8,919 nt of DNA from Treponema sp. (GCA_031255875.1 JAIRRR010000183.1:1-8919), one strand, 5' to 3'; positions 1-7,804 are shown, numbered from the stretch's first letter. A program made the numbers and translations. Notes: a model not told the origin generated them from the letters alone.

Positions 1-1492
1 CCTTCCGAAGCATCTTCTCAAAATCAAAATCATCGCAGGACAGTTTCAGTTTGTTGGCCTCGATCTTGGACATATCCAGGATGTCGTTGATGACCCCCAG
101 AAGATGGCTGGAGGCGTCCTCGATTTTCCCGATGCAGTATTCCTTTTTTTCTATGTCGGCGGAAGATTTGGCGATAGCGGTCATGCCGATAATGGCGTTC
201 ATGGGCGTGCGCATTTCGTGGCTCATGTTCGCGAGGAATTCGCCCTTGGCCAGGCTCGCCTGTTTCGCCTGCTCCAGCGCGGCGTCCCGCGCCTTTTCCC
301 GTATGTCCCGCATAACGGCCCCGGCAATAACGCTGCCGACAGTGCTGACAAGCTGCCGGTTGCTTTCGGTCCATTTCCGGGCCCGCATGCACTCCTCGAC
401 CACAAGCACGGCCCAGAATTTGCCGTCCACGTAAAGCGGGGCCATGATGAACGCCCTAGCCCCCACGGTACCCATTACCGCGTAACGGGGATCCTGGAAA
501 ATGTCGTTGCAGAAAATGACCGGGGCCGCGCCGTCCCGGGGTTCGGTTTCCGGGAAACTGCTGATTACGCCGTTAAGGCCCTCCTTTTGGGGGGCGGTAA
601 CTATCGTGTCCACAGTCTGCCATACATAGGCCAGGGTGCTCAGCGCGCTGTCCTTTTCGGGCCTGCTGATGAGCATGCGGGTTACCTCGAGGAATTCCCC
701 GGCTATCTTGAGCGCCTTGTTGATGAGCGCCGGGGTATCCTGGAGGGAAATGAAAATCCTCGCCAGTTCCGACATGACTTTCTGCTGGTCAAGGCGGCGG
801 TTGAGCAGGGATTCCTTCTTCCGGTAGTGAAAGTAGATGAGGAATCCCGCGATAATGAGGAAAACAAGCGATACTACCAGCAGCGCCGAAAGGACCCGCC
901 CCAGCTTGCGGGTGCTGACGAGCCGCGTATCCAGGACATCCACGCCGGCAATAAAAGCGACCTTGCCCGAAGAATCAAAAACCGGCGCGAAGGCGGAAAG
1001 CAGCCCGGACCAGCCGGTGGAATAGATTCCCAGATCCGTAGCGGCGGCGCGGCCCTCGCGGTAAACAATTTCAATATCCGGTTCCGGCTCCATGGGTTCG
1101 GTCGCGAGGCTGTAGGAGTTTTCGCCCGTATCGCTGTCAATGACGGCCTGGATCAGCCCGTCGTCGTTCTTGTAATAGTAGTACACGAAGACCAGGTCGT
1201 ACTCTTCCGCGAAACGGATGAGCCGCCCTTTAAGCTCCGCATACCGGGGGCCTTCCATATCCGCCGGCGTCCTGAACCGCGCCAGTTCTTCCGCGCTGAC
1301 CAGCGCTGCGGCGGAACGGGAGTTTGCCAGGACCCGGGCGGCAAGGGCGTCTATATAGCAGGCGGCGATATAGTAGGTAAAGGCTGCGGTAATAACCGAA
1401 ATAATCAGGACCAGCAGGGCTGAGCCTGAAAAAAGGAACACGGCGAAATTATCAAGAAACCCGTCTTTGGGCTTTGTTTTGTCTTCCGCCAT
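1..1492 (-). CDS. Membrane sensor histidine kinase, 3' end outside window
   Basis: Open frame of 497 codons from ATG 1492 to the left edge without a stop, so the C-terminus is missing. Hydrophobic helices lie at about residues 17-44 and 198-220. They enclose an extracytoplasmic region of about 150 residues that resembles a Cache/PDC sensor (FVYYYYKNDDG, then APVFDSSGK near the second helix). Residues about 240-395 look like a GAF domain. A linker leads to the HisKA motif NMSHEMRTPMN, with the phospho-acceptor His at residue 425, and then to DILDMSKIEA, typical of hybrid-type kinases. The ATPase domain and any receiver must lie beyond position 1. The start is 24 bases after the tpiA stop. AGGAG at 1512-1508 is about 15 bases upstream, rather far, and no other in-frame start exists in the gap. 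The ligand is unknown. Family assignment is firm; the Cache and GAF calls are moderate. Confidence 0.9.
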   Translation of the reverse strand, partial: MAEDKTKPKDGFLDNFAVFLFSGSALLVLIISVITAAFTYYIAACYIDALAARVLANSRSAAALVSAEELARFRTPADMEGPRYAELKGRLIRFAEEYDLVFVYYYYKNDDGLIQAVIDSDTGENSYSLATEPMEPEPDIEIVYREGRAAATDLGIYSTGWSGLLSAFAPVFDSSGKVAFIAGVDVLDTRLVSTRKLGRVLSALLVVSLVFLIIAGFLIYFHYRKKESLLNRRLDQQKVMSELARIFISLQDTPALINKALKIAGEFLEVTRMLISRPEKDSALSTLAYVWQTVDTIVTAPQKEGLNGVISSFPETEPRDGAAPVIFCNDIFQDPRYAVMGTVGARAFIMAPLYVDGKFWAVLVVEECMRARKWTESNRQLVSTVGSVIAGAVMRDIREKARDAALEQAKQASLAKGEFLANMSHEMRTPMNAIIGMTAIAKSSADIEKKEYCIGKIEDASSHLLGVINDILDMSKIEANKLKLSCDDFDFEKMLRK

Positions 1493-1516
1493 GGCGGTTC
1501 CGCATGTCTCCTGGGT

Positions 1517-2266
1517 CTAACTGAATTTCGCGATAGGCACAAAAGTCTCCGTTTTAAGCGCCGCGCCGCCTACCAGGGCGCCGTCGATATTCTCCTTCGC
1601 CATAAGCTGGGCGGCGTTTTCCGGTTTTACCGAACCGCCGTACTGGATGATGATTTTACCGGCGGCTTCCGGGCCGTAGAGTTTGCCGATTACCCCTCTG
1701 ATATAGGCGTGGATGGCGTCCGCGTCTTCCGGGGTGGCGGTCTTGCCCGTGCCTATGGCCCACACCGGCTCGTAGGCTATCACCACCCGGCCAAGGTCAC
1801 CGGCGGCGACTCCCTCAAGGCCCTTCACGGTCTGGGTCTCGCAGACGGCTTCCGCCCTGCCCGCTTCCCGCTCTTCCAAAAGTTCCCCCACGCAGAGGAT
1901 TACCTCAAGGCCGTGCCGCAGGGCGAGCTTCAGCTTCTTGTTTATGAGCGCGTCGTCTTCCCCGTAAGTATGCCGCCTTTCGCTGTGGCCCAGAATCACG
2001 GTCTGAACGCCCAGGTCCTTGAGCTGCAGTACCGAAACCTCCCCGGTATGGGCGCCCTGCTCCTCGGCTGCGGCGTTCTGCGCCCCGAGCCTGATATTGG
2101 TACCTTTGACTATGGCCGCCACGGTTTCGAGCAAGGTAAAGCTGGGCGCAACCAGGTACTTGTGCTTCCCGTCCTTAAGCTGGCCTACCAGGGCCCTGGC
2201 AAGCTCCGCCGCCTCCGCCCGCGTCTTGTGCATCTTCCAGTTTCCCGCGATATAGTATTCACGCAT
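1517..2266 (-). CDS. tpiA: Triosephosphate isomerase
   Basis: Cytoplasmic TIM-barrel enzyme interconverting dihydroxyacetone phosphate and glyceraldehyde 3-phosphate in glycolysis and gluconeogenesis. The 249-residue protein has the usual length and a complete active site: AGNWKM gives Asn9 and Lys11, ILGHSERR gives the electrophilic His94, and AYEPVWAIGTGKT gives the catalytic base Glu166 and the flexible phosphate loop. YGGSVKPEN and ALVGGAAL bind the phosphate near the C-terminus. The ATG at 2266 is preceded at 8 bases by AAGGAG, and this Shine-Dalgarno overlaps the TAA stop of pgk, so translation is probably coupled to pgk. A sensor kinase follows 24 bases after the TAG stop. Nothing suggests loss of function. 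Confidence 0.98.
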   Translation of the reverse strand: MREYYIAGNWKMHKTRAEAAELARALVGQLKDGKHKYLVAPSFTLLETVAAIVKGTNIRLGAQNAAAEEQGAHTGEVSVLQLKDLGVQTVILGHSERRHTYGEDDALINKKLKLALRHGLEVILCVGELLEEREAGRAEAVCETQTVKGLEGVAAGDLGRVVIAYEPVWAIGTGKTATPEDADAIHAYIRGVIGKLYGPEAAGKIIIQYGGSVKPENAAQLMAKENIDGALVGGAALKTETFVPIAKFS

Positions 2267-2278
2267 CTTCGTTTCTCC

Positions 2279-3544
2279 TTAGCCCCGGCAGACTTCGATG
2301 CCGGGAAGTTTCTTGCCCTCGAGCAGTTCCAGGGACGCGCCGCCGCCGGTTGAAACATGGCTCATCTTCGCGGCAAGGCCGAATTTGTTTACTGCGGCAA
2401 CCGAGTCGCCGCCGCCCACCACGGTAATAGCCCCCCTGCCGGTACATTCGGCAACCAGTTTGGCTACTTCTTCGGTGCCTTTGGCAAAGGCGTCAAATTC
2501 AAAGACGCCCACCGGGCCGTTCCACACTATGGTTTTGGCCCTGGCAAGGACCTCTTTGTACTTCGCCACGGTCCTGGGGCCCACGTCAAGGCCCATAAGA
2601 TCGTCCGGGAGATCGGCGCCGTCAACCGGCACGGGCTTCGCGGCGGCGTCGAAAGCCCCGGCGCCCACCTGGTCCACCGGGAGGACGATCTCCGCGCCGG
2701 CCTTTTCTGCGGCGGCAAGTATTTTTTTGGCGGTATCAAGCTGGTCGTCCTCCACAAGGGATTTGCCTATTTTATGGCCCTGGGCCTTCAGGAAGGTATA
2801 GGCCATGCCGCCGCCTATGACCAGGGCCCCTGCGTTCCTGAGCAGGCTTTCCAGCACGGCGATTTTCGAGGAAACCTTCGCCCCGCCGATAATGGCGACC
2901 AGGGGCTTTTGCGGGTCCGTCACAATGGGCTCAAGGTAATCCGCCTCTTTTTCCATCAGAAAGCCCGCCACCGACACCGGCACGAATTTGGCAATCGAGG
3001 CGGTAGAGGCATGGTCCCGGTGGGCCGTCCCGAAGGCGTCGTTCACGAAAATTTCGCCGTAAGAGGCCAGCTCCCGGGCAAGTTTGTCCCGGTCGGCCCC
3101 TTCTTTGGAGGTCTCCTCCTTGTGGAACCGGGTGTTTTCCAGCATGATGACGGAACCGTCCGCCTGGCCTTCGATAAAGGCCTTCTTGCCGTAGTCCCCG
3201 TCTTCCCCGGCGAAGATCACCTCCCTGCCGAGCTTTTGCGCCAGATAGGCCGCCACCGGGGCAAGGCGGTGCTTGCCCTTGATGTAGGCCGCCTCGTCAA
3301 AAGCCCTGCCGTCCTTTTCGGCCTTTTCCCGGGCCTTCTTCGCGTCCTTGGCCGGATCCCCCAGGTGGCTCATCAGGGTAAGGCTTTTCGCCCCCTGGTC
3401 CAGAATGTACCTGATGGTTGGGAGGGCGGCCGTGATACGGGTATCGTCCTGGACGGCCCCGTCTTTCATGGGGACGTTGAAGTCCACCCGCATAATAACA
3501 CGCTTGCCCTTGAGATCGACATCTTTTACGGTTTTGATTGCCAT
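2279..3544 (-). CDS. pgk: Phosphoglycerate kinase
   Basis: Transfers the acyl phosphate of 1,3-bisphosphoglycerate to ADP, the first ATP-yielding step of lower glycolysis, in the cytoplasm. The 421 residues are slightly longer than the usual 390-415 because of a Lys/Ala/Glu-rich insert at about residues 65-90. Family motifs in order: RVDFNVP (19-25), DTRIT (Arg36), SHLGDP (59-64), [41 protein letters not shown], and the nucleotide-binding [11 protein letters not shown] with STGGGASLE near the C-terminus. Asp63 stands where most PGKs have the Arg of SHLGRP. ATG 3544 is preceded at 7 bases by a strong GGAGG (3556-3552), fixing the start. It is first in a unit with tpiA (12-base gap) and the histidine kinase. 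It has its own promoter near 3709-3737 and a leader of about 150 bases. Confidence 0.98.
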   Translation of the reverse strand: MAIKTVKDVDLKGKRVIMRVDFNVPMKDGAVQDDTRITAALPTIRYILDQGAKSLTLMSHLGDPAKDAKKAREKAEKDGRAFDEAAYIKGKHRLAPVAAYLAQKLGREVIFAGEDGDYGKKAFIEGQADGSVIMLENTRFHKEETSKEGADRDKLARELASYGEIFVNDAFGTAHRDHASTASIAKFVPVSVAGFLMEKEADYLEPIVTDPQKPLVAIIGGAKVSSKIAVLESLLRNAGALVIGGGMAYTFLKAQGHKIGKSLVEDDQLDTAKKILAAAEKAGAEIVLPVDQVGAGAFDAAAKPVPVDGADLPDDLMGLDVGPRTVAKYKEVLARAKTIVWNGPVGVFEFDAFAKGTEEVAKLVAECTGRGAITVVGGGDSVAAVNKFGLAAKMSHVSTGGGASLELLEGKKLPGIEVCRG

Positions 3545-3702
3545 GGATTTACCTCCGCTTTTGGCGTCTGCCGGTTATTCGAACACGGGAGCGCAAAACG
3601 ATCCGCGCGCCCGCCGGGAGGCCGGAGGATCCTGGCGGAATTCCCGCGTATTTACGCAGCTATTCCGATCAGCCGGCCCCTTGCAAAGTTTGCAAATTTA
3701 AT
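3545..3702 (-). other. Untranslated leader of pgk
   Basis: Predicted 5' leader of about 150 bases between the inferred start point and the pgk ATG. Two small adjacent hairpins can form on the minus strand: GCGTAAATACGC (3657-3646) and the GCGG/CCGC pair around 3647-3635. A GC-rich stretch follows and then the pgk ribosome site GGAGG at 3556-3552. I recognise no known riboswitch and no ORF in it. Confidence 0.45.
3681..3695. promoter_or_regulatory. Perfect dyad, candidate operator for pgk-tpiA-kinase
   Basis: TTGCAAA-G-TTTGCAA, two perfect 7-base arms around one central base. It lies just downstream of the inferred pgk start point, where a bound repressor would block RNA polymerase. No regulator is named; operator function is inferred from symmetry and position only. 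The AT-rich arms are unusual in this GC-rich DNA. Confidence 0.4.
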
Positions 3703-3718
3703 ACTTTTTTAATACTTT
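3697..3718. repeat. Two tandem 11-bp units containing duplicate -10 boxes
   Basis: TTTAATACTTT is repeated twice head to tail, one helical turn apart. Read on the minus strand each copy contains TATTAA (3714-3709 and 3703-3698), so pgk may have two alternative -10 boxes. The duplication is exact over 11 bases. Confidence 0.75.
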
Positions 3719-3737
3719 TCCGGGGCAAGCCCCGCAA
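3709..3737 (-). promoter_or_regulatory. Sigma-70-type promoter for pgk-tpiA-kinase
   Basis: TTGCGG (3737-3732), 17-base spacer, TATTAA (3714-3709) on the minus strand. The boxes match the TTGACA and TATAAT consensus at 4 and 5 of 6 positions with ideal spacing. It starts directly after the gap terminator, so it separates pgk transcription from gap. A second -10 copy lies 11 bases on; with TTGCCC at 3728-3723 it would have a less favourable 19-base spacer. Confidence 0.6.
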
Positions 3738-3745
3738 CTCCCAGC

Positions 3746-3771
3746 AAAAAGCCCCGCCGGGGCGGAGCTTT
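3746..3771 (-). terminator. Intrinsic terminator of gap
   Basis: On the minus strand AAAGCTCCGC and GCGGGGCTTT form a 10-bp stem with one U-G wobble and a four-base loop (CCCG), followed by five T (3750-3746). It lies about 90 bases after the gap stop. On the plus strand the wobble becomes a C-A mismatch and no T tract follows, so it is directional. Confidence 0.8.
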
Positions 3772-3784
3772 AAAGCGTCTTTAA

Positions 3785-3842
3785 CTGAGCTTGCTCCGTC
3801 AAAGCAAAGGTGCAGGCCGGACGGGTTTCGGAACAAGCTCAG
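3785..3842 (-). other. Long stem-loop in the gap 3' untranslated region
   Basis: On the minus strand CTGAGCTTGTTCC (3842-3830) pairs with GGAGCAAGCTCAG (3797-3785) over 13 bp with one U-G wobble, closing a 32-base loop. It lies between the gap stop and its terminator. It could protect the abundant gap mRNA from 3' decay or be part of a 3'-derived RNA. The wobble is stable only in minus-strand RNA, consistent with an RNA structure. Confidence 0.55.
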
Positions 3843-3860
3843 CCGGATTCATCTTGCAGC

Positions 3861-4928
<1,068 letters not shown>

Positions 4929-5041
4929 TTACGCAGATGGATTTACATTAAAAGCGGGACGGCCTGGTTTCGGGCCCAACCGCCTTTACGGACGCCTTCC
5001 CCCGAACAACCGGGTTTCGAAGGAAGATCTTATACCCAAAG

Positions 5042-5068
5042 AGTATAAAAAAAACGAAAAGATTTCAA
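5042..5068 (-). promoter_or_regulatory. Candidate promoter of gap
   Basis: TTGAAA (5068-5063) and TATACT (5047-5042) on the minus strand, 5 of 6 consensus bases each, but separated by only 15 bases, much of it a run of eight T. A start near 5035 gives a leader of about 120 bases. TATAC (5031-5035) and GTATA (5043-5047) form a short inverted repeat over the -10 and start point. I see no convincing plus-strand promoter for the dehydrogenase in the same interval. Confidence 0.45.
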
Positions 5069-5170
5069 GTGTTCAAGACCGCAATTCAGGAATTCCCGCT
5101 TTTGCCCGCGAGGGCCAGTGGTTAAAACCGGGCGGGTTTTGTGGTAGGGTTGGGAAGAGGAGGCAGGCGC

Positions 5171-6169
5171 GTGAAAATACTGGTTATCGGGAACAGGGAC
5201 AGGTACGAGAAATTTGCCCCGGTCGAGCTTGAAAAGCGGGGGGATGCGCTTGTCTTTTGCCGGAGAGGCGCCGCCGACGGGGAACTGCTTGCCGCCGGGG
5301 GTGACGCGGGGATTATTCTGGCGGACGCGATCGCCCCGGTAAGCCGCGCGCTCATTGAAAAGATGCCCGGCCTCAAGATGATCCATTCCGAGGGCGTGGC
5401 CTACGACAAAATCGACCTGCAGGCCGCATCCGAGAGGGACATATTCGTCTGCAACAACAAGGGCTGCAACGCCGCGGCGGTCGCGGAACAGGCGATCCTC
5501 CTGATGCTGGCGCTTCTGCGCAAGGCAATCGCCGGGGACCGCGAAGTGCGCGCCGGCCGCCAGATACAGATGAAGGAGCGCTCGATGGTAGAGGGGATCG
5601 CCGAGCTGGGCGGCTGCGCGGTCGGCCTTATCGGCTTCGGGGACATAGCAAAGGCGACGGCCGCCCGCCTGGGGGCTTTCGGATGCCGGCTCTTCTATTA
5701 CACCCCGCGCCGAAAACCCAAGGAAACCGAGGAGGAATTCGGCGTCCGCTACGCCGCCCTGGAAGAACTGGCGGCCCTGTCGGACATCGTCTCCGTACAC
5801 GCATCGGTAACGCCGGAAACCGCCGGCCTGATCGGCGCGGGCTTCCTCGGCAGGATGAAGCCCTCCGCGTTCCTGGTCAACACCGCGCGGGGCGAGATTG
5901 TCGATAACCTCGCGCTCAGGGAGGCGCTTGTCGCCGGGAAGATTGCGGGGGCCGCCTTCGACACCCTGTACCCCGAGCCGGTGCCGGCGGACCACCCCCT
6001 GATCGATCTGCCCGAAAGCTGCAAAGACCGGGTCATTTTCGCCCCTCACCTGGGGGGCATTACCACGGGCAGCTTTATGCGGGCGCACAAGAATATATGG
6101 CAAAATGTCGGGCGCGTCGAGCGGGGCGAGGAGCCGGCCAACATCGTGAATACCGGGATTTCCAGGTAA
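5171..6169 (+). CDS. D-isomer-specific 2-hydroxyacid dehydrogenase
   Basis: Cytoplasmic NAD(P)-dependent oxidoreductase of the phosphoglycerate dehydrogenase/glyoxylate reductase superfamily; the exact 2-keto acid is unknown. The 332 residues are near the usual length. A split N-terminal catalytic part is followed by NNKGCNAAAVAEQA (95-108), the cofactor loop VGLIGFGDIA (151-160), and the catalytic triad: Arg240 in NTARGEIVD, Glu269 in LYPEPVPADHP, His293 in APHLGG. After the second beta strand the usual Asp of NAD enzymes is missing and the stretch reads YYTPRRKP (176-183), suggesting NADP preference. GTG 5171 is chosen because AGGAGG (5158-5163) precedes it by 7 bases and MKILVIGN is a normal N-terminus; an upstream GTG at 5141 lacks both. 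It is divergent from gap. No regulatory C-terminal ACT domain, so it is probably not serine-pathway SerA. Confidence 0.9.
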   Translation: MKILVIGNRDRYEKFAPVELEKRGDALVFCRRGAADGELLAAGGDAGIILADAIAPVSRALIEKMPGLKMIHSEGVAYDKIDLQAASERDIFVCNNKGCNAAAVAEQAILLMLALLRKAIAGDREVRAGRQIQMKERSMVEGIAELGGCAVGLIGFGDIAKATAARLGAFGCRLFYYTPRRKPKETEEEFGVRYAALEELAALSDIVSVHASVTPETAGLIGAGFLGRMKPSAFLVNTARGEIVDNLALREALVAGKIAGAAFDTLYPEPVPADHPLIDLPESCKDRVIFAPHLGGITTGSFMRAHKNIWQNVGRVERGEEPANIVNTGISR

Positions 6170-6215
6170 ACAGCCGTAATTTTTTCATTTTTTTGAAATT
6201 TTCTTCAAAATTCGC

Positions 6216-6244
6216 TTGACTCTTTTGTTATATTTAGCTAACAT
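6216..6244 (+). promoter_or_regulatory. Strong promoter of candidate small RNA 1
   Basis: TTGACT (6216-6221), 17-base spacer, TAACAT (6239-6244): 5 and 4 of 6 consensus bases. The preceding 30 bases are almost pure A/T in otherwise GC-rich DNA, like an UP element. It lies 46 bases past the dehydrogenase stop and no protein gene follows on this strand. Confidence 0.65.
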
Positions 6245-6250
6245 ATAAAC

Positions 6251-6405
6251 AGGTTCGCCGCTACCTCTCTCGGCAAACCAACATGTGCCGCTGGCTGTCG
6301 GCCATATCCAGCGGATTTCGGACATTATTGGCCGGCTCTCCATTCTTACCGGGGGGCGCCGCGCGGCCTGCGTCGCACGGAAGCGCGCCGTCCCCCGGTA
6401 TTTTT
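6251..6405 (+). ncRNA. Candidate small regulatory RNA 1 (about 155 nt)
   Basis: Transcript inferred from a strong promoter at 6216-6244 and an intrinsic terminator ending at 6405. Three stem-loops are visible. Stem-loop 1 (6252-6279) pairs GGTT/AACC and GCCG/CGGC around one C-A mismatch and exposes the 10-base loop CUACCUCUCU, which resembles the anti-Shine-Dalgarno end of 16S rRNA. Stem-loop 2 (6288-6314) has perfect 7-bp arms CCGCTGG/CCAGCGG. A linker leads to the terminator hairpin (6347-6400). Loop bases 6262-6268 can pair over 7 bases with the pgk ribosome site at 3556-3550. An ATG at 6283 lacks a ribosome site and its frame runs through the terminator. I recognise no known family (not 6S, tmRNA, SRP or RNase P RNA). 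The RNA could instead be a processed 3' end of the dehydrogenase mRNA. Function is inference. Confidence 0.55.
6347..6405 (+). terminator. Intrinsic terminator of small RNA 1
   Basis: Arms 6347-6364 and 6383-6400 form an 18-position stem (TACCGGGGG against CCCCCGGTA at its base) with one G-U wobble and one C-C mismatch, an 18-base loop, then five T (6401-6405). On the minus strand no T tract follows, so it serves the plus strand. It lies 31 bases from the stop of the convergent ABC gene and might also stall that transcript. Confidence 0.8.
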
Positions 6406-6436
6406 CTGCCCGCCGCCGGATTTTGCCAAAGGAACT

Positions 6437-7435
6437 TCAATACAGATGACAGGAAACCAGGCGGCTGCCGATCGCCCTGGTTTCAGGAGGCGTTTTTTCG
6501 CATACCGGCATGGCGCGGCGGCAGCGGGGGTGGAAGCAGCAGCCTTCGGGCGGGGACGCGGGGTCCGGGACTTCCCCGGCGGCGGGCGGGCGGCCTTTCT
6601 GCCGGGCAAGGCGCGGGTTCCGGGCCGGGACCGCCTCGAGCAGCGCCTGCGTGTAGGGGTGCAGGGCGGCGGAAATTTCCGCGCCCGGGCAGATTTCCAC
6701 AATACGGCCCAGGTACATCACCGCCACCCGGCCGGAAACGCTGCGCAGCACGGAAAGGTCGTGGGTAATAAAGATATACGCGCAGCCGAGTTCCTTCTGG
6801 AAATCCAGCAGCAGGTTGACGATCTGCGAGCGTATCGACAGGTCCAGGGAGGAAACCGGCTCGTCGCACACGACCAGGCGGGGCCTGGTGATAAGCGCGC
6901 GGGCGACGCCGACGCGCTGGCACTGGCCCCCGGAAAATTCTTTCGGGTAGCGGCCGAGCGCGTCGCGGGAAAGCCCCACCTGCTCCAGAATTTCCCCGGC
7001 GCGGAGGAACCTTTCGGCGCGGCTCTTGTCGATTCTATTGCCGATGAGGGGTTCCGAAAGTATTTCGCCGACGGTCATGCGGGGATCGAGCGAGGAAAGG
7101 GGGTCTTGGAAGATCATCTGCATCTTTTTGCGGTAGGGCCGCATTTCGCGCCGGGAGAGGCGGGTAATATCGCCCCCCTCGAAGAGGATCTGCCCGCCTG
7201 TCGGCGTGTAGATCCTCAGGATACTGCGGGCCAGGGTAGACTTGCCGCAGCCCGATTCCCCCACCAGGCCAAGGGTTTCGCCGTGGTGCAGGGAAAAGCT
7301 TACCCCGTCCACGGCCTTTACCGGCGCGGCCCTGCCGCCCTTCCGGTAAAAGTACTGTTTCAGGCCGTTTACGCGGAGGAGTGCGGGGGAAGGCCCGGAT
7401 TCCCCCGGGAAAGGGCCCTCGCTTGAAGCCGGCAC
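6437..7435 (-). CDS. Oligopeptide/dipeptide ABC transporter ATPase, OppF/DppF type
   Basis: Peripheral membrane ATPase that would power import of peptides or a similar solute (nickel and sugar systems share this family). The 332 residues hold Walker [10 protein letters not shown] (59-67), Q-loop Gln110 in [11 protein letters not shown], signature [15 protein letters not shown] (167-181), Walker [13 protein letters not shown] with catalytic Glu192, and switch His225 in ITHDLS. The C-terminal oligo_HPY part has [13 protein letters not shown] and a cysteine cluster (Cys299, 300, 305, 312) like the tail that in DppD-type proteins can hold an iron-sulfur cluster. Cys172 replaces the usual Arg of SGGQRQR. 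GTG 7435 starts 5 bases after the stop of the small membrane gene without a clear ribosome site, suggesting coupling. No OppD, permease or binding protein is encoded here, so partners must lie elsewhere. Confidence 0.93.
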   Translation of the reverse strand: MPASSEGPFPGESGPSPALLRVNGLKQYFYRKGGRAAPVKAVDGVSFSLHHGETLGLVGESGCGKSTLARSILRIYTPTGGQILFEGGDITRLSRREMRPYRKKMQMIFQDPLSSLDPRMTVGEILSEPLIGNRIDKSRAERFLRAGEILEQVGLSRDALGRYPKEFSGGQCQRVGVARALITRPRLVVCDEPVSSLDLSIRSQIVNLLLDFQKELGCAYIFITHDLSVLRSVSGRVAVMYLGRIVEICPGAEISAALHPYTQALLEAVPARNPRLARQKGRPPAAGEVPDPASPPEGCCFHPRCRRAMPVCEKTPPETRAIGSRLVSCHLY

Positions 7436-7440
7436 TGCCG

Positions 7441-7779
7441 CTATCCGTTTTTCCGCCGTTTCTGCTCGCCCCGGGCGGCAAGGACGATGAAGATTACGAA
7501 GATGATGAAGATCAGGATCATCCCGGCGGCAAGGGCAATATCCGGAGGCGGGGCCGGCGCTCCGGGATCCTCCCCGTCCGGGGAATAATAGGGGCCGGCC
7601 GGCGCGGTGCCGCGGCCCAGCACAAAGAAGGAACAGACCAGGATGGTGAAAACAGCCAGAATAAAGGCGATAACCGCAACCCTGCGGACGGCCGGCGCGG
7701 ATTTCCCTGACACGATAAAGTACAGAATCCCCGCCATCGCCAAAACCGGGAGGGGGAGCAAAAAAATCGGCATACTCAC
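7441..7779 (-). CDS. Small three-helix membrane protein, function unknown
   Basis: A 112-residue protein I do not recognise. Hydrophobic segments lie at about residues 4-23, 33-54 and 80-102. A Gly/Pro-rich, acidic loop (about 57-78, with GEDPGAPAPPP) separates helices 2 and 3, and the C-terminus is basic (RGEQKRRKNG), so by the positive-inside rule the tail is probably cytoplasmic. The first helix may act as a signal anchor. GTG 7779 and ATG 7773 are both possible starts: GGAAAA lies 12 bases before the GTG, and nothing better precedes the ATG. The stop is 5 bases from the ABC ATPase start, so the two are very likely co-transcribed. It could be an accessory subunit of that transporter, but it is too small for a normal Opp permease. 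Confidence 0.75.
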   Translation of the reverse strand: MSMPIFLLPLPVLAMAGILYFIVSGKSAPAVRRVAVIAFILAVFTILVCSFFVLGRGTAPAGPYYSPDGEDPGAPAPPPDIALAAGMILIFIIFVIFIVLAARGEQKRRKNG

Positions 7780-7804
7780 TAATCGGTATTTTCCAGGGAA
7801 AAAT

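Noticed and set aside
104..1423. Long plus-strand open frame of 439 codons opposite the kinase
   Set aside because: Shadow of the kinase: low-complexity Gly/Arg/His-rich product, no ribosome site and no family motif, while the minus strand encodes a recognisable kinase.
3721..3734. CGGGG-CAAG-CCCCG hairpin in the pgk promoter
   Set aside because: Too short and without a T tract on either strand; lies within the promoter spacer region.
5125..5141. AAAACC/GGTTTT hairpin upstream of the dehydrogenase
   Set aside because: Only 6 bp with four T and directly before a gene start; not a convincing terminator.
5030..6103. Minus-strand frame of 357 codons opposite the dehydrogenase
   Set aside because: Shadow; the plus strand carries a complete enzyme with its catalytic triad and a good ribosome site.
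6191..6210. TTTTGAA/TTCAAAA hairpin after the dehydrogenase as its terminator
   Set aside because: A/T-only stem is too weak; the tract fits better as the upstream element of the small RNA 1 promoter.
6283..6768. Plus-strand ORF of 161 codons starting in small RNA 1
   Set aside because: No ribosome site, passes through the terminator hairpin and then runs antisense to the ATPase; Arg/Gly/Pro-rich product.
6446..7426. Plus-strand frame of 326 codons opposite the ABC ATPase
   Set aside because: Shadow of a complete ATPase with all nucleotide-binding motifs.
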